Shown: positions 1 to 7,869 of the stretch, one piece after another
Layout: every line of letters begins with the position of its first letter
Position numbering within the stretch: the first letter of the stretch is position 1
Source of the DNA: Microcoleaceae cyanobacterium UBA9251
GTDB lineage: Bacteria; Cyanobacteriota; Cyanobacteriia; Cyanobacteriales; Microcoleaceae
Reading direction: 5' to 3'
DNA length: 13,102 nucleotides
Assembly: GCA_003542015.1 (NCBI GenBank)
Contig: DPLL01000219.1
Coordinates: 5,549-18,650 of the forward strand
The notes under the pieces: model-generated
Database searches by the model: none
What the model was told of the DNA's origin: nothing
The model's input: only the letters and a program-made list of their open reading frames with translations
Position numbers and translations under genes: made by a program

Positions 1-2
1 CT

Positions 3-1178
3 AAGGGGCCTGTGGGAATTGTCTTGCCAGCGCTGATTGTTGGCTCCTTCAGCCTTTATTTGGGCAATTTTCGACAACTTTGGCGTGAAATGCGTCCGGT
101 GTCTGGAATCTTGATTATTCTGGCGATCGCGCTACCTTGGTTTATTCTGGTTATTTTAGCTAACGGTCAAACCTATATTGACAGCTTTTTTGGCTATCAC
201 AATTTCCAGCGGTTTACTCAAGTAGTGAATCGACACTCGGCGCCTTGGTATTTTTACTTTTTTGTTGTGTTAGTGGGTTTTGCGCCTTGGTCGATTTATT
301 TGCCAGTGGCGATCGCCCGCACCCGTTTTTGGCAGCGTAGTTACTGGCGTCGCCAACCGCGATCGGCTCAATTAAGTTTATTTGCCTTATTTTGGTTTAG
401 CTGTATCTTTGGGTTTTTCACAATTTCCGTGACAAAATTGCCGAGTTATGTATTGCCTTTGTTGCCAGCGGCGGCGATTTTGGTAACGTTGCTGTGGGGC
501 GATATTGTTGCAGGTAAAGAAGAGGAAGTAAGGCCAGGGCGATCGGCAAAACAACCGAATTCTCTACCGCAGTCGCTGTTAGTTACATTCATTGTTAACA
601 TCGTATTTTTATTGATTCTAGCGGGAGCAATTTTCTACTGCTATCACTGGCTGGGAGACGATCCGGCGATGCCAAATTTTCCCCAAGCAATTCAACAGTC
701 GGGATTGTTGATTTTGGGCGGTGGGATTTGGATAATTACGGCGGGGGCGATCGCGCTTTTACTCTGGAAACGTCAGCAACGCTGGATTTTGGTTGCCAAC
801 TTCATCGGATTAGTAGTATTTATCATCTTTGGTCTGACTCCAGCCTACAATTTGGTTGATCTCAACCGCCAATTACCTCTGCGACAGTTAGCAAAGGTGG
901 CCGTTCAACAAAAACTGCCAGGGGAAGAGTTTATGATGATTGGTTTTGCGAAACCTAGTGTAGTTTTTTATTCCAAATTAGCGGTGACTTACTACCGACT
1001 CCCCAAAGGTGCGATCGACTACATTGAATCATCAAAAAATCAAAGTTCTCCGTCTATTTTGGTGTTAGGATATCCAGATAAATTTGTGCAATTTGGATTG
1101 CATCCCAATGAATATCAACTGCTGGATAGTCGTGGCCCTTACCAACTCGCAAGGGTTCCGAGAACAGCGTTTCGATAG
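3..1178 (+). CDS. Membrane glycosyltransferase, ArnT/PMT-like family (3' part, start outside window)
   Basis: The reading frame is open from the left edge (first full codon at 3, KGPVGIVLPALI), so the N-terminal part of this gene lies outside the window; the GTG at 12 is internal, not a start. About 391 residues are visible. Roughly eight hydrophobic segments can be seen (visible residues about 4-23, 34-53, 81-105, 124-142, 147-168, 191-213, 233-255, 261-285), followed by a soluble tail of about 100 residues. The stretch YHNFQRFTQVVNRHSAPWYF and the early KGPVG loop are characteristic of ArnT-like GT-C glycosyltransferases, which move a sugar from a polyprenyl-phosphate carrier to a lipid or protein acceptor at the outer face of the inner membrane. 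The catalytic acidic residues of the first periplasmic loop would lie upstream and cannot be checked. HIP1 octamers at 123, 309 and 747 mark it as resident cyanobacterial DNA. Substrate unknown. Confidence 0.85.
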   Translation, partial: KGPVGIVLPALIVGSFSLYLGNFRQLWREMRPVSGILIILAIALPWFILVILANGQTYIDSFFGYHNFQRFTQVVNRHSAPWYFYFFVVLVGFAPWSIYLPVAIARTRFWQRSYWRRQPRSAQLSLFALFWFSCIFGFFTISVTKLPSYVLPLLPAAAILVTLLWGDIVAGKEEEVRPGRSAKQPNSLPQSLLVTFIVNIVFLLILAGAIFYCYHWLGDDPAMPNFPQAIQQSGLLILGGGIWIITAGAIALLLWKRQQRWILVANFIGLVVFIIFGLTPAYNLVDLNRQLPLRQLAKVAVQQKLPGEEFMMIGFAKPSVVFYSKLAVTYYRLPKGAIDYIESSKNQSSPSILVLGYPDKFVQFGLHPNEYQLLDSRGPYQLARVPRTAFR

Positions 1179-1263
1179 TGTATTGTCGTGCGGCTGCGGT
1201 GAGTGGACTGATGTTTGATAATACCAAATCTGGGTTAGCCACCCCCTTTATCTTGTCGCAAAA

Positions 1264-1319
1264 GTGCGTCGCTGCTCGAATCTTGGTGTTCTGCGCGAGA
1301 ATGGTTCGTAGCGACGCAC
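1264..1319. repeat. Inverted repeat, 10-bp perfect arms
   Basis: GTGCGTCGCT at 1264-1273 is the exact reverse complement of AGCGACGCAC at 1310-1319; pairing continues imperfectly inward (TCGAA against TTCG). The 36-base loop and the lack of a T-run argue against a classical terminator. It looks like a dispersed palindromic repeat of the kind common in filamentous cyanobacteria. Confidence 0.7.
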
Positions 1320-1393
1320 CCTACAAGGGCTACAAGGGCGATCGGCATCAAGGGGGTATGATACCCGGATTTGGGATTATATGGTGTAAAATT

Positions 1394-1420
1394 AGGGGCA
1401 GTCCCCCCGTGGTTGCCCCT
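1394..1420. repeat. Short inverted repeat AGGGGCA/TGCCCCT
   Basis: AGGGGCA (1394-1400) and TGCCCCT (1414-1420) are separated by the C-rich loop 1401-1413. Short GGGGCA...TGCCCC palindromes of this type are scattered through filamentous cyanobacterial genomes. It sits about 35 bp upstream of the candidate -10 box of the helicase operon, so it could be an upstream insulator or simply the scar of a small repeat. Confidence 0.55.
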
Positions 1421-1431
1421 GAATCGGTCAA

Positions 1432-1461
1432 TGATGCGTCCAGGACTGTAAAAGCTATAAT
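1432..1461 (+). promoter_or_regulatory. Candidate sigma70-type promoter of the helicase operon
   Basis: A consensus -10 hexamer TATAAT is at 1456-1461. The -35 region is weak: TGATGC at 1432-1437 would give an 18-bp spacer. Transcription would begin near 1468 and leave a leader of about 87 bases before the ATG at 1555. It is the best promoter-like sequence in the spacer, but the weak -35 suggests low or activator-dependent expression. This is inference from hexamers only. Confidence 0.4.
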
Positions 1462-1538
1462 CTAGTCACTGTATCTTCTTTCAGTTATGGGTATTAGTTA
1501 AAGAGAAGACCATACCACGATATCTATTTACTCTCGAT

Positions 1539-1544
1539 AAGGTG
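1539..1544 (+). promoter_or_regulatory. Ribosome binding site of the helicase gene
   Basis: AAGGTG at 1539-1544 ends ten bases before the ATG at 1555. It supports that ATG as the start; the Walker A motif follows at residues 44-50, so a start much further downstream is excluded. Confidence 0.55.
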
Positions 1545-1554
1545 ATAACACATA

Positions 1555-4500
1555 ATGCCAAAGCAAACAGACGATCTTAATCAGCCCTTAGCATCAGTTC
1601 GTTCCCAAATTATTAATTCCTACATTACAACTATTGAAGATAGCTTTCAAGAAAACCGTCCCCAACTAAAACTAATCAATTATGGTACGGGTTCAGGAAA
1701 AACTCACCAATTGTTTGAAGCAATTTATCAAACCATAGAAGAAAATAAAGATATTCAAATAATCGGTATATATGTTGCCCCATTGAGAGAACACTTATCT
1801 GTTCCCACTTCTGTTGTGAGCCAATACCCAAATATTCCCGTCTATAAAATCAATTCGTTAGAAATGAAAACGACGGATGAGTATCTCAAATTATACCCAA
1901 AATGGATATCTTCAATTCTCAAAAACAAAAATCTTTGGAAGATCGATCGAAAAGTCTGTCCTGATGAAAAAGTTCAGGAAAATCGACAAAAACTTAAGAC
2001 AGTCCCAAACGTGATTAAACGCCTTGAATATGTAAAAAACACAGGTTTTGGAGATGAGGGTTTTAATAAATCTGAGATTAAGAAAGCAATACTGGAACTG
2101 AATAGTTTAATTGAAAGCTTTTTAGAATTTTTCATCAAGTGTGAATTAGATCAAAAAAATTGTCCTGATGAATGTTTAGAGTTAATTAAAATATTTTTGC
2201 CCCTTCATCTTCTGCAAAAAAAATCTGGAATTTTGATGCTCACCTATGATAAATTTGAAACGGCTATTCCGTACTTTATCCACAACGGTAAAACATGGGT
2301 CAAGAAAAGCAGTTATCTCGATCAATACGTTATTCAGCATACAGACAACTCCCGAAAGTTTATCCTGGCCTTGGACGAGCAGGAAGATGGCTATCAAATT
2401 ATGCTAGAGAAGAAGATTGATATCATCTCTCCTGAAAAACTGGCAATCAATAATGCGCTGTCATCTATCAATAGAGAATTTTCTATGCTGTTTTCAACTC
2501 AAAATCATGAAAACAGAGAGTTTTTAAGTTTTGTAGATAAGAATAAGGGAGCTTTTTACGAATTTCAAGAACACTTTGAAAAAGACAAGACTTTAGAAGA
2601 AAAACTGCAAAGATTCGCCACCATCTATCAAAGATTGACTGTTGAGGAGGGAAACTCTATCAATTTTTTAGAAAAGATAGTACGAATCAAAAATGGTCTT
2701 GACGAATCTATGAAACAAATTGTTGAGATTATCAATAATTATGACGACAGAAATCTCGTAACATTGGATTTTGAAATGTTATCCAGAGTAATTTCAAAAT
2801 TCGAGAATAATAGAAGTTTGTTGATTCCTCAAAAGCTTTACAATAAAATCTGTGATGATTTAATGAACATTTTTTCATACAACAACTTATACATTTATAA
2901 CCTCGAACCTCTGCAAAAATTGTTTTTAACCAGACCTTCTGGGGGACACGTCCAAATCACAGAGGAAAAAGTTGCAGATAATACTTCTGTAGGAGAGTTA
3001 ATTTATGCTATTCTCGCTGTTCGATCTCAAATCAAAACCATCAAAGATTTTCTAGCTAACGTCTTAGATGCTGAAGATTCTCAATCCCATTCTTTAGACA
3101 TTTGGTCGCAACAAATAGCTAAAGTCCAAAAGGCAACTGAAGAAAGCGCCTCGCCAAATCAACTGCTAAAATACTTAAATACTACTTATGTCTATGAAAG
3201 TTATAAGTCGATCGTAAATATCAAAGAAATTTCTCGTTATCAAAATCCTAAAAATAATCTGATCGATCGCGCCCTGAGAGAAGTGTCTATTGGTAGTACC
3301 GCGATATTGACGTCGCCTGAATTTAAGATAAATTCCATGTTAGGCAATAATAGTAATGTGATTTTTCTGATTTCAGCAACAGGAGGAATTTTAGGAGATT
3401 TAAGCACCAGTTATGATATGCAGTATTTAAAAGATAAATTGCGGAATGATCATGAATCCGGTCAAAGTTCATTTCAGGAAATGAGCGATGAAGAAGTATC
3501 GCTTTGCGAAGACATCAGAGATAGTCGTGAGGCCAAGCGACAGATTACCGTAAATTTTTTCGGTGAGGATTTATTGTCTTTCCCAAATAACGAAACTCAA
3601 AAAGTTGTGGAACGATTTGAAGAAACTATTTTAAAAAGTTTTATCGACGATCTAAAGAAGGATGGGAATTGGCTGGGTATTTACAAGATCCAAGAAGTTC
3701 AAAAGTTTATCCGTTTCTTGTTTTACTTGTTTGAAGATGACTCAATTAAAGAAACAATTGCTTTTACTCAAACTCTACGCTGGATTGAAAAGTTGATCCA
3801 ACATTGTGAGAAACTCAATCATGCCAACTTTATATTTGAGGTGTCATCAGAGCATCCAAATATATATTATCTGCAACTTAAGCATAAGAAATATCAGAGT
3901 AATATTCGGATTAAAATAATTTTGTATAAGGCATCATTCAACAGTCTTTACTCCGACAAAAAAGCTCAAAAAAACTATTTGAATGAGCTGGTAGAAAAAG
4001 AAGGAGAGAAAATCTTCTTTATATCGGCTTATCAGTCAGCGTCCAAAGGGTTAAATCCTATCATCAAAACCCACAACGGCGAGGAAAAGGATTTCGATTC
4101 TTTAGTTTTGTTAATGGACAGTTACTATACAGTAATGGGTCCATCACTGAACAAATCAAAAGATTCTGGACTTTCTATTACACGTTACCATTTTGCCTTA
4201 ATGAAAAGTATTGTAAACTTGGGAGAGTCTAATATTGAAATCAAAGATTTCAACCAATACCTCAGCCGACCAGAAGCTGGAGAATTTCGACAGCAGCAAC
4301 ACCAGATTTTATTAGGGAAACAAGTTTTGCAAGCGATCGGGCGATCGGAGAGACGCGATTTTCCAAACCAAGTGGCAAAAATATTTGTTAATGAAGAAAC
4401 CAGAAAAAATTTAGTTAATTTTTACAGATACCTGGAAGGGAAAGAAAAGGAGGAAATTCGGAAATTTTCCGTTAACAACCACAAAGTTTACTTAAGCGTT

Positions 4501-5508
4501 CGAGAAGAAGAGAAAAAACGAGCAATTAAGGATTATGACGATCATGTTATTGATGAGATTGATGCCACTCTGGCTTTTCAAGAATTTAGAACAGAAATGT
4601 TGGAGGAAATAGATCTGTTTCATCTTAAAAAAAATACTTTTGACATCACAAAAGCGTGGAATGCGTTGCGCGACTCAATTGTTTTCAAAGACCCAGCCAA
4701 GTATCTGGAAAAGTTGCGAGATTCAGGGCTATTTCCTGATGATTTTATTGATTCCTTATTCTATCACAACCCTGAACAAGTTGAATTTACGCCATATTTA
4801 GCTTCCGAGGCAGAAAGAGGCCAAAAATTCCAGATTATCAGCGATAGCATCAATGGGGAAAAAATCTATCCTTACCAGAATAAGTTATATCCTGAATCTC
4901 TAAAAATCAGCGATCCCTCCTATGATTCAGAAGATCAGGAAATTGGCTCGCGAGATCCTTCGACTGATTCAATCTACAGACTGTACAACAAGTTGATTCC
5001 ACAACCGGAAGTTTTTAATACTTATATTCCGCGTCCGCATTTCTTTTACGATGTGTTGTCTCCCTCACTGGCTGAAAATTTTGTGGAATGCTGGATTCAA
5101 AATGTAATTTTCAACGGTAAAGACTGGAAAGCCATAAAATCCAGCGATCGTTTTGAGCCATTGCAAGATTTCCAAAAGTATCGTAAGCTATACGAACGGT
5201 TTGATTTGTACTATGTCAAGGAGAATACGTTATTTTGTATTGATGTTAAAGCTTGGAGCCTGGCTTCGGGAAATCGCCTGTCCAAAAAGACCCTGGATAA
5301 AACCGAAAACAAGCTGAAGGAAATTGTTTCAGACTATCCAGAATTTAGCACCGCAAGGGGGCTACTTCTTAATTTGCACGCAGCCAAAGAAAAAAATCAA
5401 CAATACTCACCCACGCTATTTTCGGGAAATTTGATTTTCTTTGACGATCGCAATTGTCCAGTACAATCCAATATCCTCACAGACTTTTTGTTTCAAAAGG
5501 AGAAATAA
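1555..5508 (+). CDS. DinG-like SF2 helicase with C-terminal PD-(D/E)XK nuclease domain
   Basis: 1317 residues, very probably a DNA- or R-loop-directed helicase-nuclease. Helicase motifs are visible in order: Walker A GTGSGKT at 44-50 (K49); motif Ia-like YVAPLREH near 73-80; motif II DEQE at 274-277; motif III SAT at 607-609; motif V-like AYQSASKGLN at 825-834; motif VI QAIGRSERR at 926-934. Exactly four cysteines lie between motifs I and II (C135, C196, C203, C207), in the same place as the 4Fe-4S cysteines of DinG, and motif VI also resembles DinG/XPD proteins. The middle (about 280-600) is long and alpha-helical with no recognised fold. The C-terminus carries a PD-(D/E)XK-like core: E1174/E1178 in a helix, D1217, then D1230-V-K1232 after two strands. 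The gene is AT-rich compared with both flanks and lacks perfect HIP1 sites, suggesting horizontal acquisition. The next gene starts one base after its stop. A defence role is inferred from architecture and context; the helicase call is firm, the nuclease call likely, the iron-sulfur cluster plausible. Confidence 0.85.
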   Translation: MPKQTDDLNQPLASVRSQIINSYITTIEDSFQENRPQLKLINYGTGSGKTHQLFEAIYQTIEENKDIQIIGIYVAPLREHLSVPTSVVSQYPNIPVYKINSLEMKTTDEYLKLYPKWISSILKNKNLWKIDRKVCPDEKVQENRQKLKTVPNVIKRLEYVKNTGFGDEGFNKSEIKKAILELNSLIESFLEFFIKCELDQKNCPDECLELIKIFLPLHLLQKKSGILMLTYDKFETAIPYFIHNGKTWVKKSSYLDQYVIQHTDNSRKFILALDEQEDGYQIMLEKKIDIISPEKLAINNALSSINREFSMLFSTQNHENREFLSFVDKNKGAFYEFQEHFEKDKTLEEKLQRFATIYQRLTVEEGNSINFLEKIVRIKNGLDESMKQIVEIINNYDDRNLVTLDFEMLSRVISKFENNRSLLIPQKLYNKICDDLMNIFSYNNLYIYNLEPLQKLFLTRPSGGHVQITEEKVADNTSVGELIYAILAVRSQIKTIKDFLANVLDAEDSQSHSLDIWSQQIAKVQKATEESASPNQLLKYLNTTYVYESYKSIVNIKEISRYQNPKNNLIDRALREVSIGSTAILTSPEFKINSMLGNNSNVIFLISATGGILGDLSTSYDMQYLKDKLRNDHESGQSSFQEMSDEEVSLCEDIRDSREAKRQITVNFFGEDLLSFPNNETQKVVERFEETILKSFIDDLKKDGNWLGIYKIQEVQKFIRFLFYLFEDDSIKETIAFTQTLRWIEKLIQHCEKLNHANFIFEVSSEHPNIYYLQLKHKKYQSNIRIKIILYKASFNSLYSDKKAQKNYLNELVEKEGEKIFFISAYQSASKGLNPIIKTHNGEEKDFDSLVLLMDSYYTVMGPSLNKSKDSGLSITRYHFALMKSIVNLGESNIEIKDFNQYLSRPEAGEFRQQQHQILLGKQVLQAIGRSERRDFPNQVAKIFVNEETRKNLVNFYRYLEGKEKEEIRKFSVNNHKVYLSVREEEKKRAIKDYDDHVIDEIDATLAFQEFRTEMLEEIDLFHLKKNTFDITKAWNALRDSIVFKDPAKYLEKLRDSGLFPDDFIDSLFYHNPEQVEFTPYLASEAERGQKFQIISDSINGEKIYPYQNKLYPESLKISDPSYDSEDQEIGSRDPSTDSIYRLYNKLIPQPEVFNTYIPRPHFFYDVLSPSLAENFVECWIQNVIFNGKDWKAIKSSDRFEPLQDFQKYRKLYERFDLYYVKENTLFCIDVKAWSLASGNRLSKKTLDKTENKLKEIVSDYPEFSTARGLLLNLHAAKEKNQQYSPTLFSGNLIFFDDRNCPVQSNILTDFLFQKEK
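5495..5502 (+). promoter_or_regulatory. Ribosome binding site that fixes the GTG start of the partner gene
   Basis: AAAAGGAG lies inside the last codons of the helicase gene, seven bases before the GTG at 5510. It is the strongest Shine-Dalgarno in the window and decides for that GTG over the ATG at 5441, which would impose a 68-base overlap and has no comparable site. The arrangement implies translational coupling of the two genes. Confidence 0.8.
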
Positions 5509-5509
5509 A

Positions 5510-7852
5510 GTGAAAAATAAAACAGCAGCCTTGTCAGATATATCGCGAACCAACCAACTAAAAATAGAAGAAAAAAATCTCAAAGATGTTGCCGAAAAAC
5601 TGCGTCAGTATCTATTTAAAATGGGAAAAGGGATAGAACATTTTACTCTTGACTATCCGCTTGCTGAAGATAAAGATTCTGAAAATAATGAGGATTCACG
5701 GGCGACATCTTATAAAGAGCAGCATAAATACATTAAAGAGCAAGTCCAAGAACGGCTTGCTGCACATGGGGAGAAACGGGAAAAATCAGAAATTCAATAC
5801 TTCCTATCATATACTGACGGCAAAAAATATGTATTCTTTTTATCCCCTAATAAAAATCATTCTGGATGGCAAAAGTTATTTGCCGATAATTCTAGCAATC
5901 GAGAAAGAATTTTCAACCTCATTTTCAAGTTTTATATTCTGTCTCAAGGCTTATACTTTGAGACACTGAATGGTTTTGAAGAATTACTGTTACTCCATTC
6001 CAAGGAGCCCAAAAAATCGAAAGAGGCTCTTTTTGTGTGGGGACAAAACTTGTTAATCAAATACAATCAACATGGCGTACTCACATTAACCTTGTCTAGA
6101 AAAAGACGACAATTCTTATTACCAAAAGATCAAAAAAAGTACAAAACTGTAGATGGTGATGATTTAGGAGAGTTGTTGGTCTACGACAATAAGAATTACT
6201 ACTTCGATCGCAACCTTGATGCTCGCGCCACAAATGATATTTGTTTTATGCAATTTGATAGCGACCCCAAAAATTATGACAAGTTCAAAAAGACTCAGCT
6301 TTATCATTACCAAAACCTCATGACAAAACTTGAGGGGTTTTTAAGTGAGTGCAATATTGCTTTTAAATCTCTTGATTTTCAGGCTGACCACTACTTAGAA
6401 AACCCTTTCATTAAAAACATAGAATCTGTAGGATCGTTAGAGATTATTAACAATACTGGAGTCGATTTAACTGAAGATGACCAACAATTTCTGCAACAAT
6501 TTCTGAAACATCAAGGGGTATCGACCATCGCTTTTTACCATCAGGGAAAAACTGTTAGTACCTATGAAGTAGAATTTGAAGGTGAGGAAGAGGTTTGCTG
6601 GAGAATTACGGAATCTATTAAATGGTCAGATATTCAACTCGAACCGGAAACAAACTATTTGGTTTTTAATAAACTTTTAGAGGAAGACGCGGGTTCAATG
6701 GCGTACCAGAGAAAAGACGCTCTATGGTGTTCATCAACAACATTAGATCATAAATCGCCAGTAGATTTCTATTCACAGCTAAAGAAAAGATTTAACTATT
6801 TAGAGACAGGAGTTTTTGTGAGTATGCAGGGGATAAATATACCTGAATTTACTGCTGTCGCCAAGAATAAATCGGCTTGGGCGGTTCTTAATTATACAGA
6901 TACAGATAAAAATAAAATTGATCGAGATAGTCTCCACGAGGATACGAAAGCTTTTACCGAGGGGAAATTATTGGATGTAGAGGGTTATATTTCCTGCTAT
7001 CTAATAGGACAAGAAGATAGCAAACAATGGGATACTTTCTGCGATAAATACAAGATAAAGATTTTACCTGAATTTGAGAAAGTCTTGATTGAGTTGGGAA
7101 TTAAGAACTGGATCGCGCAGAGTTTTTCAAATCCCAACTTGGGCTTGCGTATTACTCCTCCTAAATCATTTACTGAAAAACAATTTTTTAGTATTTATGT
7201 ACGCAGCCCTAAAAACAAGGAAGCTAAAGCAGTTGCGGTAGAATTTCTTTACAAAGATGGTTGCATATATATAAAAAATGTCATCCGCGATCTGAAAACT
7301 ATCGAAGGGCAATTTCGATTTTTAAGAAAGAGAAAAAATGACTCAGAAAAATTAATTAACGATCAAAACTATTTGGTAGATGAATCAGAGAAGCTGTATA
7401 TTCGTTGTTATACAGATAATTTTTATACGCCAACATTAATTGGACGTGTGGGTATTCTTGAAGATATGGAAAGCGGAGAATTAACAATAGACCGCACAAT
7501 TAAAGATGAAAATAGTAGTAGATTGTTACCTGTGGTATCCTATTACAACAGCGAGATCAAACCGATTAACAGAATCAAAAATATGATCGGTTTGGATTTG
7601 AAGAACGAAACATTTATTCAGTATTATGTTCCTCCCGCACAAAATATCGGAGGATCGATTCAGAAAGGGTTTAAAGTCTATCATTTGACTGGAAACAGAT
7701 ATTCCAAAGAGTCTATTCCCACATCCGATCTGATCGATAATCCCATCACAGCTTTACATTTTAGTACGCTCACTCAAGATGTTTTAAAACTAGGGGAAAA
7801 CAGTCAATTGTCATTGTTACAAAAAGTAGCAAAAGTATTAATTGAAAATTGA
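5510..7852 (+). CDS. Uncharacterised 780-residue partner of the helicase-nuclease
   Basis: I do not recognise the family. From the GTG at 5510 the product is 780 residues, soluble, with no signal peptide or membrane segment, rich in Lys, Glu, Asn and aromatic residues. The first ~90 residues are charged and probably helical; about 95-260 alternate strands and helices (QYFLSYTDGKKYVFFLS is strand-like); a helix-rich section near 260-300 contains KTQLYHYQNLMTKLEGFL; the last ~200 residues are strand-rich. No Walker motif, HNH, PLD HxK, methyltransferase or zinc-finger cysteine cluster is visible. It starts one base after the helicase stop with a strong ribosome binding site, so the two products are probably made in a fixed ratio and act together. 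By analogy with pPIWI-RE modules (DinG-type helicase, REase-fold nuclease, ~800-residue Piwi-like protein) it could be the nucleic-acid-recognition subunit, but no PIWI signature is apparent. Base composition matches the helicase gene, so both arrived together. Confidence 0.8.
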   Translation: MKNKTAALSDISRTNQLKIEEKNLKDVAEKLRQYLFKMGKGIEHFTLDYPLAEDKDSENNEDSRATSYKEQHKYIKEQVQERLAAHGEKREKSEIQYFLSYTDGKKYVFFLSPNKNHSGWQKLFADNSSNRERIFNLIFKFYILSQGLYFETLNGFEELLLLHSKEPKKSKEALFVWGQNLLIKYNQHGVLTLTLSRKRRQFLLPKDQKKYKTVDGDDLGELLVYDNKNYYFDRNLDARATNDICFMQFDSDPKNYDKFKKTQLYHYQNLMTKLEGFLSECNIAFKSLDFQADHYLENPFIKNIESVGSLEIINNTGVDLTEDDQQFLQQFLKHQGVSTIAFYHQGKTVSTYEVEFEGEEEVCWRITESIKWSDIQLEPETNYLVFNKLLEEDAGSMAYQRKDALWCSSTTLDHKSPVDFYSQLKKRFNYLETGVFVSMQGINIPEFTAVAKNKSAWAVLNYTDTDKNKIDRDSLHEDTKAFTEGKLLDVEGYISCYLIGQEDSKQWDTFCDKYKIKILPEFEKVLIELGIKNWIAQSFSNPNLGLRITPPKSFTEKQFFSIYVRSPKNKEAKAVAVEFLYKDGCIYIKNVIRDLKTIEGQFRFLRKRKNDSEKLINDQNYLVDESEKLYIRCYTDNFYTPTLIGRVGILEDMESGELTIDRTIKDENSSRLLPVVSYYNSEIKPINRIKNMIGLDLKNETFIQYYVPPAQNIGGSIQKGFKVYHLTGNRYSKESIPTSDLIDNPITALHFSTLTQDVLKLGENSQLSLLQKVAKVLIEN

Positions 7853-7869
7853 AACCAGGATGAATTGAA

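Larger units (their letters stand above)
1179..1554. other. Repeat-rich spacer between the glycosyltransferase and the helicase operon
   Basis: I see no convincing gene here. The spacer holds two inverted repeats (1264-1319 and 1394-1420), a 9-bp tandem duplication (CTACAAGGG at 1321-1329 and 1330-1338), a candidate -10 box at 1456-1461 and the helicase leader. An open frame from 1178 to 1465 exists, but its translation crosses both inverted repeats and has no family resemblance, so it is left out. Confidence 0.6.

Noticed and set aside
1178..1465. 95-codon frame in the spacer after the glycosyltransferase
   Set aside because: It crosses two inverted repeats and a tandem duplication and has no protein-like pattern or ribosome binding site.
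1555..5508. Assignment to DISARM DrmA, Druantia DruE or Hachiman HamB
   Set aside because: The neighbouring gene is not DUF1998 (no four-cysteine cluster), not the DruA-D set and not a ~300-residue HamA; the four-cysteine insert and C-terminal nuclease also do not fit those helicases as I know them.
5441..5509. ATG at 5441 as start of the partner gene (803 residues, 68-base overlap with the helicase gene)
   Set aside because: The GTG at 5510 in the same frame has AAAAGGAG seven bases upstream and follows the helicase stop by one base; the extra 23 residues read as a shadow of the helicase end.
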